A stretch of 64,000 nucleotides of DNA from Magnetovibrio blakemorei (GCF_001746755.1 NZ_MCGG01000011.1:29479-93478), one strand, 5' to 3'. Shown: positions 9,415 through 18,285, counted from the stretch's first letter. Notes: generated by a model not told the origin, from the letters alone. Numbers and translations: made by a program.

Positions 9415-10614
9415 ATGGAAACTGAACAGATGTCCAATCCCCATCGTTTTTTATTCCGTATGGCTTTATTTCTTTCCGCGGTTGCGGTCGCCATCGGTGC
9501 AGTCTACCAACCCCTTCTCAACGCCTTTATGGCCAACGCCCCCTTGAACGGCTTGATCATCGGGGTGTTTTTATTGGGCATGGCTTATAACTTTCGCCAA
9601 GTAATTCAACTTGGTCCCGAAGTATCCTGGATTGAAGACTTTCGCGAAAGCCATTCTTTGGGTGCACAGCGCCCCCACATCGCGTCTTCATCGCAGCCCC
9701 CCAAGGCGACCAAAAAGCTTCGTCCTCCGCGCCTGCTGGCGCCGTTGGCGGCGATGGTTGCGGGTCGTAAAGAAATCAAACTCAGCGCCATGGCCCTGCG
9801 CTCGGTGCTGGACGGCATCGCCAGCCGCTTGGACGAACAACGCGATATTTCGCGCTATACCATCGGCCTGTTGGTGTTTTTAGGCCTGTTGGGCACGTTT
9901 TGGGGCCTGCTGGACACGTTGAGCGCCATTCGCAACGTCATCGCCAACATTCAAATCGGTGGCGGCGGTGATATCACATCTATGTTTGATGAGCTCAAAC
10001 GCGGTCTTGAAGCCCCCTTGGCGGGCATGGGCACGGCGTTTTCCAGCTCTCTGTTCGGCTTGGCCGGATCGTTGGTGTTGGGCTTTTTAGACTTAACCAC
10101 GGGCCAGGCGCAAAACCGCTTTTACACCGAATTGGAAGACTGGCTAGCCAGCTTGGCAAAACTGTCGGGCGGCACGCTCAGCGCCGACGGCGACCAAACC
10201 GTTCCCGCTTACGTCGAAGCGCTTTTGGAGCAAACCGCCGAAAGCCTGGAAAATCTGCAACGCACCATGGCGCGCGGCGAAGAAACCCGCATCCATACCT
10301 CCGAAGCACTGAACCTGTTATCGGAAAAGATGAGCACCATCACCGACTTCATGCAGACCGAACAGGTCATCATGAAAAAGCTCGCCGAAACCCATATGGA
10401 CTTAAAACCCGCCCTGGAACGCATTGCTGGCGGGGACTTGATGACGGGCGGCAAGGACGGCATGGATGACGCCACCCGCACCCACATCCGCAACATCGAT
10501 TTGGTGCTTTCGCGCATGCTTGAAGAAAGCCGCACCGGGCGCGAAGAAATGGTCAGTCAAATGCGCAGCGAAATCAAACTGCTCGCCCGTACCGTCGCCG
10601 GTCGCGGCGAATAG
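9415..10614 (+). CDS. MotA/TolQ/ExbB-type proton channel subunit
   Basis: About 399 residues. Two hydrophobic segments lie near the N-terminus (residues 12-30 and 40-58), then a cytoplasmic loop, then paired helices GLLVFLGLLGTFWGLLDTL (near 155) and GMGTAFSSSLFGLAGSLVLGF (near 205), the hallmark of MotA/ExbB proton channels. A long C-terminal helical tail follows. It is 20 bases upstream of a MotB-like partner with a membrane Asp, so the pair should form a proton-driven complex. It is not a standard flagellar MotA: the long tail and the location away from motility genes argue for an envelope role. ATG 9430 is an alternative start. Confidence 0.85.
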   Translation: METEQMSNPHRFLFRMALFLSAVAVAIGAVYQPLLNAFMANAPLNGLIIGVFLLGMAYNFRQVIQLGPEVSWIEDFRESHSLGAQRPHIASSSQPPKATKKLRPPRLLAPLAAMVAGRKEIKLSAMALRSVLDGIASRLDEQRDISRYTIGLLVFLGLLGTFWGLLDTLSAIRNVIANIQIGGGGDITSMFDELKRGLEAPLAGMGTAFSSSLFGLAGSLVLGFLDLTTGQAQNRFYTELEDWLASLAKLSGGTLSADGDQTVPAYVEALLEQTAESLENLQRTMARGEETRIHTSEALNLLSEKMSTITDFMQTEQVIMKKLAETHMDLKPALERIAGGDLMTGGKDGMDDATRTHIRNIDLVLSRMLEESRTGREEMVSQMRSEIKLLARTVAGRGE

Positions 10615-10634
10615 CGCGAGGAGGACTCCCCACC

Positions 10635-11723
10635 ATGGCCGCCCTATCGCGCCGCAATCGCAATCGCGCCGATATATGGCCGGGCTTCGTCGATGCCTTG
10701 GCATCGCTTTTGATGGTCATCATCTTTTTGCTGTTGGTATTTGTACTGGCGCAATTTTTCTTGGGCGAAGCGCTTTCGGGGCGCGACTCGGCGTTGAAAA
10801 AACTTGACCGTGAAGTGGCCGAACTGGTCGATATGCTGGCCCTGGAACGCAACGCCAATACCAAACTGCGCAGCGACGTCAACCGCATGTCGGGGGAACT
10901 GCAAGCCAGCATTTCCGAAGGCGACCGACTGAAACTTGAAATCGAAGACGGCAAGGCAGAGGTTTCTCGTCTGGTTGGCGACGTGGTTAAGCTGGAAGCG
11001 CTGAAAAAGCAGCTGGAAGCCGATATCGGCAAGCTTGCGACCGAAATCGACGAAAAGGATAAGGCGCTGCTCGCCGAACAAGATCTATCCGAAAGTGCAC
11101 GTGCTGAAGTCGCCATGCTCAACGGCCAAATGGGTCAACTGCGCGACCAAATGGCGGCGCTCAACAAAGCCTTGGGGGCTGCGGAAACCAAAGCCAAAGA
11201 CCAAAACGCTCAGATCGTATCGTTGGGCAAAAGGCTGAACGCCGCGCTGGCATCCAAAGTGATGGAGCTGTCGGCCTATCGGTCCGAATTTTTTGGCCGG
11301 TTGGCAAAAATTCTCGGCGCACAAGAAGGCATCGAAATCGTCGGCGACCGTTTTGTGTTCCAATCCGAAGTCCTGTTCGCCAGCGGTGAAGCGGAACTCA
11401 ACATCGGGGCATACGATCAATTGCGCGGTTTGGCGGGAACGATCATTGACCTGCAAGTCCAAATCCCCGCGGACATCGATTGGGTGCTGCGGGTTGACGG
11501 CCATACTGATCGGGTTCCCATCCGCAATCTACAATTCGCGTCGAACTGGGAGCTCAGCTCGGCCCGCGCCATTTCCGTGGTGAAGTTCCTCATTGAACAA
11601 GGCGTGCCTGCCAAACGTTTGGTGGCTGCGGGCTTTGGCGAATACCAACCGCTCACCACCGCCACCGATCCCACGTCCCTGACCCGCAACCGCCGCATTG
11701 AGTTGAAACTCACCCAGCGCTAG
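10635..11723 (+). CDS. MotB/OmpA-type partner with membrane anchor and long coiled coil
   Basis: A 362-residue protein. One transmembrane helix follows WPGFVDALASLLMVIIFLL, where the Asp occupies the MotB proton-binding position. Residues ~55-215 are a continuous coiled coil, then an OmpA-like peptidoglycan-binding domain with LRVDGHTDRVPI and WELSSARAISVVKFLIEQGV, ending NRRIELKLTQR. The start is ATG 10635 behind GAGGA. With the upstream channel gene it forms a MotAB/ZorAB-like stator pair; the coiled coil would span or gate the complex. There are no nuclease or helicase genes beside it, so a defence role is not supported. Confidence 0.87.
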   Translation: MAALSRRNRNRADIWPGFVDALASLLMVIIFLLLVFVLAQFFLGEALSGRDSALKKLDREVAELVDMLALERNANTKLRSDVNRMSGELQASISEGDRLKLEIEDGKAEVSRLVGDVVKLEALKKQLEADIGKLATEIDEKDKALLAEQDLSESARAEVAMLNGQMGQLRDQMAALNKALGAAETKAKDQNAQIVSLGKRLNAALASKVMELSAYRSEFFGRLAKILGAQEGIEIVGDRFVFQSEVLFASGEAELNIGAYDQLRGLAGTIIDLQVQIPADIDWVLRVDGHTDRVPIRNLQFASNWELSSARAISVVKFLIEQGVPAKRLVAAGFGEYQPLTTATDPTSLTRNRRIELKLTQR

Positions 11724-11816
11724 GGCAGTCCCTAGACCATATAGTTTTGAAACGCTATAAAGTGACCAGCATTTCATTGGCCCTTATAAAAAACGAGGCA
11801 AAAGAAAATTAGCGCC

Positions 11817-13076
11817 ATGTTCATTTTGTTTATCATCGTTTTCATCGACTTGGTCGGCTTCGGCATTATCATTCCGCTGTTGCCGTTTTATGGCGAACAC
11901 TTTCAGGCCGATCCATTCACCGTTTCTCTGATCATGGCCACCTATTCACTGGGCCAATTTGTCGCCGCACCGTTTTGGGGCCGTTTAAGCGACACCATTG
12001 GGCGACGTCCGGTGCTGATCATCAGTTTGTTTGGCGCGGTGCTGTCCTACATCTGGTTGAGCTTCGCCACGACCTTGTGGATGCTGTTCGCTGCGCGCCT
12101 TGTCGGCGGTTTGATGGCGGGCAATATTTCCACGGCATTTGCCTACATCGCCGACATCACCACTGTCGAAAATCGCGCCAAGGGCATGGGCCTGGTGGGC
12201 GCAGCATTCGGCCTGGGCTTTATCGCAGGACCGGCCATCGGCGGCATTCTGGCCGGACCGGATCCGCTGACCGCAGATTTTCAGACCCCCGCGTTGGTCG
12301 CCGCCGCCATGTCGTTCATTGCGTTCGTGCTGACCATCGCCATGTTGAAAGAATCTCTATCCGCAGAGGTCCGCGCCCACGCCAAAAACACCCCCCGCCC
12401 CAATCGCTTTGTACAAATGAAAGAGGCCCTGGGTCGTCCCGGCATTGGTCTTTTGATCACCATTTCATTCTTGGCCACCTTTGTTTTTGCAGGCATGGAA
12501 ACCACCTTTGCCATGTGGTCACACCGCCAGTTGGGCTGGGGACCAGAACAAAACGGCTATCTATTTGCCTTTGTCGGCGTCATTGCCGCCTTCATCCAAG
12601 GCGGTGCGGTGGGTCGTCTCAGCAAAAAGTTTGGCGAAGGCAACTTGATCGTTCAAGGTGCCGTCGCCCTGGCGGTGGGCATGATCATGATTCCGTTCTG
12701 CACCTCTGTCGTCCCTCTGATGGCCGCCATGGTCATTGTGGCTTATGGCTTCAGCATCATCAATCCAGCGCTGAACAGCATGATCTCTTTGCGTTCCGGC
12801 AACACCGAACAAGGTATGATGATGGGCGTGGCACGTTCCGCCACCACCATGGCGCGGATCATTGGCCCGGCCTGGGCCGGCATCTTGTTCGCCCAGCTGG
12901 GCAAAGAATGGCCCTATTACGCGGGCATGGTGTTGATGGTGTTGGTGGCTTACCTGGGGCTGAGATCGCTGAAAGACAATCAACGTGCCAAAGCCCACGC
13001 GATGGAGACCGCCGCCTTTGAAAGCGCAAACGGTGCCCCGCTCAAGGACGAAGACCCGCGCTCGCCCATAGACTAA
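11817..13076 (+). CDS. MFS transporter, TetA-like drug:proton antiporter
   Basis: A 419-residue 12-helix major facilitator. The N-terminus IDLVGFGIIIPLLPFYGEHF and the loop 2-3 motif GRLSDTIGRRPVL are those of the TetA/MdtG-like DHA1 group; motif C (GLGFIAGPAIGG) marks antiporters. It likely exports a small hydrophobic compound, but substrate cannot be read from sequence, and tetracycline should not be assumed. A GAGG sits rather far (16 bases) before the ATG. It is transcribed alone and converges on cyaY. Confidence 0.88.
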   Translation: MFILFIIVFIDLVGFGIIIPLLPFYGEHFQADPFTVSLIMATYSLGQFVAAPFWGRLSDTIGRRPVLIISLFGAVLSYIWLSFATTLWMLFAARLVGGLMAGNISTAFAYIADITTVENRAKGMGLVGAAFGLGFIAGPAIGGILAGPDPLTADFQTPALVAAAMSFIAFVLTIAMLKESLSAEVRAHAKNTPRPNRFVQMKEALGRPGIGLLITISFLATFVFAGMETTFAMWSHRQLGWGPEQNGYLFAFVGVIAAFIQGGAVGRLSKKFGEGNLIVQGAVALAVGMIMIPFCTSVVPLMAAMVIVAYGFSIINPALNSMISLRSGNTEQGMMMGVARSATTMARIIGPAWAGILFAQLGKEWPYYAGMVLMVLVAYLGLRSLKDNQRAKAHAMETAAFESANGAPLKDEDPRSPID

Positions 13077-13209
13077 AAAACGGATTATAGGGAGGGTTTA
13101 CAAGGCTTCTGGCCGCTGTCGATCTGGCTCTTGTGTAGGGCAGCCTTCCCCGACAATTTCGTGATCGCCGGATCATCCCGGCGTCAAAAGTCTAAAGACC
13201 GGAAAAGCT

Positions 13210-13536
13210 TCAAGACAGGGACACCTGTTCGCCCGCGATTTGACTGAATTCGGTGTTCAGCACCTCCATCAAAGTCTCCCCACCCCGCGTAGACAACCAC
13301 GCCCCAATCGCCTCGTCGAAGGCAAAATGCGCCGCCCCGCTGATCGGCGAAGACAGCCAAATCTGCAGGTTTGGGGCATGCTTGTTGACAACGTAGGCGC
13401 GCCCATCTTCCAACTCGACCGTCAAAATGCCGTTGTCGAAATCCACATCCGCATCATCACCGATGGCATCGTCAATGGCCTCAAACAGCGATTCGAGGGT
13501 TTTTGCGGCAAGCTCTTCAAAGGCACTGGCATCCAT
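13210..13536 (-). CDS. cyaY: CyaY, bacterial frataxin
   Basis: A 108-residue frataxin homologue with the acidic first helix (FEELAAKTLESLFEAIDDAIGDDADVD) that binds iron, the strand GILTVELEDGRAYVVNKHAPNLQIWLSSPISGAAHF and a C-terminal helix. It modulates iron delivery to and rate of the Isc Fe-S cluster assembly machine. It stands alone on the minus strand, with the MFS gene converging from the left. Confidence 0.95.
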   Translation of the reverse strand: MDASAFEELAAKTLESLFEAIDDAIGDDADVDFDNGILTVELEDGRAYVVNKHAPNLQIWLSSPISGAAHFAFDEAIGAWLSTRGGETLMEVLNTEFSQIAGEQVSLS

Positions 13537-13766
13537 GATTTATGTGTCCTGATGTTATGAGTTTTGCCCCCCTGTCTCATAGCAAATCTCAGAAACATTG
13601 TCCCGCTGAGATTGCCACTCTAACTTTTCAGGCAAGGACAAAGTCTCGAACGTTGCGAGGCAGCATTGGGGAAGGTGCCAACATTTTTTTGGTCAATACC
13701 TCACACCGTGCAACCCAATAGTTAATTTTTTTTGGTACTTGTTGCAGAGAGTACGCACTTTAAAAA

Positions 13767-14627
13767 TTATTTCAGCACACTTTTTCCCTGGCTTACCTGA
13801 TCGACAATTTTTACAAAATTGTCATCTTCCTCAAAGCCGAAGTGAGTGCTATCTGTTTCAATTACAACAACATTTTTACCCTTTTTAATCAGCTTATCAT
13901 AATACGTTTGAGCCACAATCGTTTTAACATTTGTATCGTTTCGACCCGTAACAAGATAAATGGCCACATCGTTGCGAATGCCTGCAATAAACTCATCTGC
14001 GGATCTATTATTTACACCGTAGACTGGATCCAGCCACTGCCGTTTATTATCGGGGTAAGTCGTATCTAACCACTGATTCTGGTTATAGGGTCCCGCTAAT
14101 AAGAGGGCGCTGTTGATTTCAACATCGGGATGTTTGCCAAGAATCGTTGCGATTATCCCTGCACCACCTGAACGAGCAATGACAGTCGTGTGTTTCGGCT
14201 TGTAATGTTGAATCAGGCGATTAATTGCGATCGCAATGCTATCAACATTTTTCTGCAGCACACATATGGTTTTGGTGCAACTATCCCCCGTTGAGGCCAA
14301 ACCGTTTGTTAAGTTATGTCCTGGCCTCGCGATGGCAATTTTATGGGCCTGATTTAATCCAACACTGTTTTTTGCCATAAGCTTGTTGAAATCTCGATCT
14401 GCCGGACGCTTGTATATATTATCGCCGTGAAGATAGAGTACCAAATAATCCGAATTCCCCGCTGTTGTCTTTAAGGCAAGACATTCTTTACCCGCACTGA
14501 CAGCCGTAACAAAATCTTCATTCGCACAGCCGCCTTCCGGCCCTTTTGGCAGGGACATTGCACAACCCGTGAGTAACAAAAGGGCGAAGCTGAGAGCAAA
14601 AATATCCTTAAAAACACCGATTCCCAT
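13767..14627 (-). CDS. Lipoprotein with alpha/beta-hydrolase-like fold
   Basis: ATG 14627 is chosen because GGGGAAAG lies just upstream; a TTG at 14669 would only lengthen the N-terminus. The 286-residue product begins with a lipoprotein signal (ALSFALLLLTGC), so it is anchored by Cys22. The mature part resembles an alpha/beta hydrolase: LVLYLHGDN near 64, a nucleophile-elbow-like TVIARSGGAG, the late Asp region VTGRNDTNV and a C-terminal DSTHFGFE that supplies a candidate His. The substrate is unknown. Base composition is visibly more AT-rich and codon use different from both neighbours, suggesting horizontal origin. No integrase or repeats flank it. Confidence 0.7.
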   Translation of the reverse strand: MGIGVFKDIFALSFALLLLTGCAMSLPKGPEGGCANEDFVTAVSAGKECLALKTTAGNSDYLVLYLHGDNIYKRPADRDFNKLMAKNSVGLNQAHKIAIARPGHNLTNGLASTGDSCTKTICVLQKNVDSIAIAINRLIQHYKPKHTTVIARSGGAGIIATILGKHPDVEINSALLLAGPYNQNQWLDTTYPDNKRQWLDPVYGVNNRSADEFIAGIRNDVAIYLVTGRNDTNVKTIVAQTYYDKLIKKGKNVVVIETDSTHFGFEEDDNFVKIVDQVSQGKSVLK

Positions 14628-14848
14628 TGCTTTCCCCGAGATTGGTTTATGATAATGCTGCAAGTTCAAAATAATTCCCTAAAATAGCCACCTAAACGCG
14701 AGCACAGGAGGTTAACACTGCCTCTGCATGCACCACAAGGGGCGCTTTTCACAAAGAAATGACAAATAAATCGCGATATAGGCGTATGGGGCCTTGCATC
14801 GTTCCCAGCGCTTGGTTATATAAGCGCTCCCTATTTTGGAGTTGAGTG

Positions 14849-15073
14849 ATGAAACAAAACATTCACCCTGACTATCATGAGATCACTGTTGAGATGACTG
14901 ATGGCAGCACCTTTAAGACCCGCTCTACGTACGGCAAAGAAGGCGCGACCTTGAAGCTTGACATCGATCCGAAGACCCATCCGGCTTGGACTGGTGTTCA
15001 TCGTCTCAATGATAGCGGCGGACAGCTTGCTAAGTTTAACAACCGTTTCAAAGGCTTGGGACTTAAAAACTAA
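14849..15073 (+). CDS. rpmE: 50S ribosomal protein L31
   Basis: A 74-residue L31 ([28 protein letters not shown]...). The zinc-binding cysteines of the C+ type are missing, so this is a zinc-independent (C-) form, common in alphaproteobacteria. ATG 14849 is 7 bases after GGAG; a GTG three bases earlier is less likely. A small stem (AGCGCTT/AAGCGCT, 14807-14828) sits just before the ribosome site and may be a leader structure. The gene is monocistronic. Confidence 0.95.
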   Translation: MKQNIHPDYHEITVEMTDGSTFKTRSTYGKEGATLKLDIDPKTHPAWTGVHRLNDSGGQLAKFNNRFKGLGLKN

Positions 15074-15102
15074 GTCCTGTCTGAAACGCGTCTATGGTTT
15101 TC

Positions 15103-15133
15103 AGGGGTGCCAGTGTCATGCATTGGTGCCCCT
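15103..15133 (+). terminator. Stem-loop terminator of rpmE
   Basis: A 13-bp stem at 15103-15115 / 15121-15133 (three G-U pairs) with loop TCATG starts 30 bases after the rpmE stop. The T-run downstream is weak, so it may be partly Rho-assisted. Confidence 0.6.
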
Positions 15134-15374
15134 ATCCATGTGCACATTTTAGACGTAGTGTTTGATGTGTATTTGCCGCGAGCCCATTCTCCTGCAAAAT
15201 CCCTCGCCTAAGAAAAATGGTCCGTTTCTCAAAAATACTTTTTTGTTTAGAATCCCACACTTAGTAATCCTATAGTATGTTGAGGAAGTACGGTTGGGTA
15301 AATATTGATGAACGTAACCGAAGGAGCATGCGATTGCAGCACGCACGCACCCGACGACGCTTTGGACCTTAGTG

Positions 15375-17378
15375 ATGGGAAGTTCAACCAGCTATGAAGT
15401 CCAGGTGATGCAGGGAGGGAAGTGGCGTATTCATGCGCAGTTCCCACCGTCTGGTCGCGACGACGCCATAGACGAGGCCAAAACCCTGGAATCCATGCCG
15501 GGGTTGGCTGGCGTTAAGGTCGTGCGCGACAACTACGATGACCGCACAGGCCTGCACAGAGAGCATGTGGTCTACAAACACGTTCCAGAAAAAACGGTGG
15601 CGGCATCAACGCCTGGGGGCGGCGCGTCTGGGGGTGGTGGCAAATATGCCCACTATTTGGCCCGTGCTGAGGCCAATAAATCCGCAGATATTGATTTTGG
15701 CGATCAGTTGGTCAACCCGCCCCCCCGCAAAACCTCCCGCATGGGGGTGTTCACCAAACTCATGTTGGTTTTGCTGATGTCCATTGCCATCGCGGCGGTG
15801 GTTGTTTTGCTGGCGAACAACATGCTGCCCTATAAAAAGATTGCCGGATTGCGCCTGTACGGCCCGACCCGTTCCAACATCATGATCGCTATCACGATCT
15901 GCACGTTTCTGGCCTCCGTCTTAATTTCCTATTTCGCCTTTATGCGGCGCGATGAATTGGATGTGCCGAACTTGGAAATTCAAGAGCGGCTCAAAAAGCA
16001 ACTTGAAGCCAAGCGTCAAGCCGACGCCGAAAGGGCTCGCAAGAAAGAAATTGAAGATGCCCGCCAAAGACAGGCGGATGAGGAAGCCGCAAGAGCGGCC
16101 AAAGCGGCAAAAGACCAAGCCGATCGTGAGCGCGCGGAGCAAGAGCTTGCGGCCCTTGCTGAACAACAGAACGACACAGAACAAGAGTCTGCCGAACCGG
16201 AACCGGAACCCGAGCCTGAACCTGAGCCCGAGCAAAAAGAAGAAGAGTTTTCAAACCTGTCGCCCGTCGCCGAAGCACAAAAGGCCGTATTGATGGGCTT
16301 TTTCGGCGAGGCCGTGCGCGCACTGCCCCCCGAAATGCGCAAAATGGACAGCTACAACCGCTTTGGCGTGAACCTCTTTCTTGCCGGCGCCGCCGAAAGC
16401 TTAGGGGGGGCTCGCAATTTGGATGGGGAAAGCATCGCAGAAATTCTTGCCAGCACGTTGGGCATTATGGGCCTCAAACCCGAACACGCCCAAGCGTTCG
16501 CGAAGCGTTACGAAGACTATTTGCTGCAAGACGCCCGCTATATGGCGATGTTCCAATCCGGTCGCCAAACCATGGGCGCATTCCTTGACGGCGATAAAGA
16601 AACCCCCGCCAAGCTCACCGAATTCCTGAACGAGTGGAACAAACCCAAGGCCCCCGAAGACCCCGAAAAGGAAGTGGTTGTGATGTTCACCGACATCGTC
16701 GGCTCCACCGCCATGACCCACGAAAAAGGCAACCTGGCCGCCCAAGAAGTGGTGCGCGCCCACAACCGCGTGGTCCGTGATGCCCTGTCGAAAACCGGCG
16801 GGCTGGAAATCAAGCACACGGGCGACGGCATCATGGCCTCGTTCCAAAAGGTCGCCGATAGTCTGCTCGCCACCCAGCAAATGCAGATGATGATTGAGAT
16901 GCACAATCAACAAACCCCTGACATTCCGTTGAAAGTTAAGATCGGCATCAACGCGGGCCGCGTGGTGATGGAGGAAAAAGACCTCTACGGCGTCACCGTG
17001 CAAATGGCGGCGCGCATCGTCGACAAAGCCAAGGCCGATCAGATTTTTGTCTCCGACACCGTCTATGGCATGGCCAAAGGCGGCAGTTGGCGCTTTGTCC
17101 GCCGCGGGCCTTACTACCTCAAAGGCATCGACGGCCCGGCTTATCTGCAAGAACTGGTGTGGGACGATAAAGTCGATACCGCCACGGTTGAAGCCGCCGC
17201 CCGCGCGGAACGACCCCAGTTGGAGCAGCTCTATACCGCCGCCAGTGGCCTGCCCCTGCCCGGCCAAGCCGCCCCTCAGGCTGAGGCTCCCGCTGCACAG
17301 GCTGCTACGGCAGCTCCTGTGGCAGTTCAGGCTCCAGCAGCCGCACAGCCTGCTCAGGTGCCGCCTCGGGCCTCCTGA
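15375..17378 (+). CDS. Membrane-anchored class III adenylate/guanylate cyclase
   Basis: A 667-residue protein: an N-terminal ~70-residue alpha/beta module, a Gly-rich linker, two membrane helices (near 122-148 and 162-182), a charged coiled coil with a (PE)n tract, a helical domain, then a class III cyclase domain. Metal-binding Asp440 (MFTDIVGST) and Asp484 (HTGDG) and base-contacting Lys480 are present, as is Arg547; the transition-state Asn expected four residues before it is Gln543. The C-terminus is Ala/Pro-rich. ATG 15375 has no good ribosome site; AAGGAG at 15321 fits an ATT at 15333 in the same frame or a short upstream frame ending at 15372. Product (cAMP or cGMP) is not decidable. 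Confidence 0.88.
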   Translation: MGSSTSYEVQVMQGGKWRIHAQFPPSGRDDAIDEAKTLESMPGLAGVKVVRDNYDDRTGLHREHVVYKHVPEKTVAASTPGGGASGGGGKYAHYLARAEANKSADIDFGDQLVNPPPRKTSRMGVFTKLMLVLLMSIAIAAVVVLLANNMLPYKKIAGLRLYGPTRSNIMIAITICTFLASVLISYFAFMRRDELDVPNLEIQERLKKQLEAKRQADAERARKKEIEDARQRQADEEAARAAKAAKDQADRERAEQELAALAEQQNDTEQESAEPEPEPEPEPEPEQKEEEFSNLSPVAEAQKAVLMGFFGEAVRALPPEMRKMDSYNRFGVNLFLAGAAESLGGARNLDGESIAEILASTLGIMGLKPEHAQAFAKRYEDYLLQDARYMAMFQSGRQTMGAFLDGDKETPAKLTEFLNEWNKPKAPEDPEKEVVVMFTDIVGSTAMTHEKGNLAAQEVVRAHNRVVRDALSKTGGLEIKHTGDGIMASFQKVADSLLATQQMQMMIEMHNQQTPDIPLKVKIGINAGRVVMEEKDLYGVTVQMAARIVDKAKADQIFVSDTVYGMAKGGSWRFVRRGPYYLKGIDGPAYLQELVWDDKVDTATVEAAARAERPQLEQLYTAASGLPLPGQAAPQAEAPAAQAATAAPVAVQAPAAAQPAQVPPRAS

Positions 17379-17549
17379 CGCATTTTTTTTCGATTTCCCC
17401 CTTGCACGCAGAAAATCATCTACCTAACTCAACTTTGCACCCCGGACGCTTTTGCCGGACCTTGTTGGACGCCGCTAAGCGGGTTCATTCCCGGTAAAAG
17501 CACGAGGTGCAAGCATGAACCGGAGCCTCGCCGATGATCGGGACGCTCC

Positions 17550-17580
17550 ATAACCTGAGTTGCTCAATAGGAGAACCATT
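17550..17580 (+). promoter_or_regulatory. ROSE-like RNA thermometer before hsp20
   Basis: Immediately before the hsp20 start the leader reads TTGCT-CAAT-AGGAG (17560-17573). TTGCT can pair with AGGA leaving its G bulged, which is the signature final hairpin of ROSE thermometers that melt at heat shock in alphaproteobacterial small heat-shock genes. The leader back to about 17440 also contains GC-rich inverted segments. Pairing of outer bases was not verified. Confidence 0.55.
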
Positions 17581-18042
17581 ATGCGTACAGTCGACTTTAC
17601 CCCCATCAATCGTTTTGCCGTTGGTTTTGATCGCATGCAGCGCCAGCTGGAAAGCATGGCCCACCTGGACGAAGCCACCAGCGCCTACCCGCCCTACAAC
17701 ATCGAAGTTTTGGCGGAAGACGCCTACCGCATCACCATGGCGGTTGCGGGCTTTGCCATGAGCGATCTCGACATCACCGTGCAAGACGCGCAGTTGACCG
17801 TTGCCGGACGGGTCGAGCGCAGCGAAGCCCCGGTCGAATACCTCCATCGCGGCATCGCCACCCGGGCGTTTGAGCGCCGCTTTGAGCTGGCCGACCACAT
17901 CAAAGTTACCGGTGCGGTCATGGACAACGGCCTGTTGCACATCGATTTGAAGCGCGAAGTGCCTGAAGCCTTGAAACCGCGCAAAATCGCGATTGAAGCC
18001 TCCGCTCCCCAGCGCAAAGCGATCGAACAAAAAGCCGCTTAA
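17581..18042 (+). CDS. hspA: Small heat-shock protein, Hsp20/IbpA family
   Basis: A 153-residue alpha-crystallin-domain chaperone, close to the IbpA/HspA type of alphaproteobacteria: PINRFAVGFDRMQRQLE at the start, PPYNIEVLAEDAYRITMAVAGFAMSDLDI, the RGIATRAFERRFELADHI strand and GLLHIDLKREVPE near the end. It holds unfolding proteins in the cytoplasm for refolding by Hsp70/ClpB. ATG 17581 follows AGGAG by 8 bases, inside the ROSE-like hairpin. A perfect-stem terminator ends the unit. Confidence 0.93.
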   Translation: MRTVDFTPINRFAVGFDRMQRQLESMAHLDEATSAYPPYNIEVLAEDAYRITMAVAGFAMSDLDITVQDAQLTVAGRVERSEAPVEYLHRGIATRAFERRFELADHIKVTGAVMDNGLLHIDLKREVPEALKPRKIAIEASAPQRKAIEQKAA

Positions 18043-18084
18043 GGCGGATGCTTTGAGGGCTTAAAATTCTTACACACACATCCC

Positions 18085-18120
18085 AAAACGGCGCGATCTG
18101 CGGATCGCGCCGTTTTCTGT
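18085..18120 (+). terminator. Terminator of hsp20
   Basis: A perfect 14-bp stem (18085-18098 with 18103-18116, loop TGCG) whose right arm ends TTTT, 43 bases after the stop codon. It could also serve the small minus-strand gene that converges from the right. Confidence 0.88.
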
Positions 18121-18141
18121 GCAAAGTGGTGGGTTGGTGCC

Positions 18142-18285
18142 TCATTGGGAACGCGCCAACTGTCTCAAGATCAACAGATCAATTTTGACAATGCCCCAGA
18201 TCAAAAATGCAGCAAGAGCGGCGGCTATAGCTCCAGCAGAAAATGATGGAAGCGCACTCAGAGAAAATATAAGCGGTAGCGACAT
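18142..18285 (-). CDS. 47-residue single-pass membrane protein
   Basis: ATG at 18285 has an excellent ribosome site (GAGGAGG, 5 bases upstream). The product starts MSLPLIFSLSALPSF and contains one hydrophobic helix (SAGAIAAALAAFLIWGIVKI, roughly residues 16-35), then a short basic tail LILRQLARSQ. I do not recognise the family. It converges with hsp20 and shares its terminator region; nothing else on its strand is close. The strong ribosome site and coherent hydrophobic profile argue that it is real. Confidence 0.62.
   Translation of the reverse strand: MSLPLIFSLSALPSFSAGAIAAALAAFLIWGIVKIDLLILRQLARSQ

Noticed and set aside
7845..11723. Zorya anti-phage system
   Set aside because: Only ZorA/ZorB-like stator architecture is present; no ZorC/D/E-type helicase or nuclease gene is nearby.
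11817..13076. Tetracycline resistance gene
   Set aside because: Sequence is TetA-like at family level only; many DHA1 exporters share these motifs, so a specific drug should not be claimed.
16401..17267. Minus-strand frame of 288 codons
   Set aside because: Antisense to the cyclase gene with no start context; it arises from codon bias.
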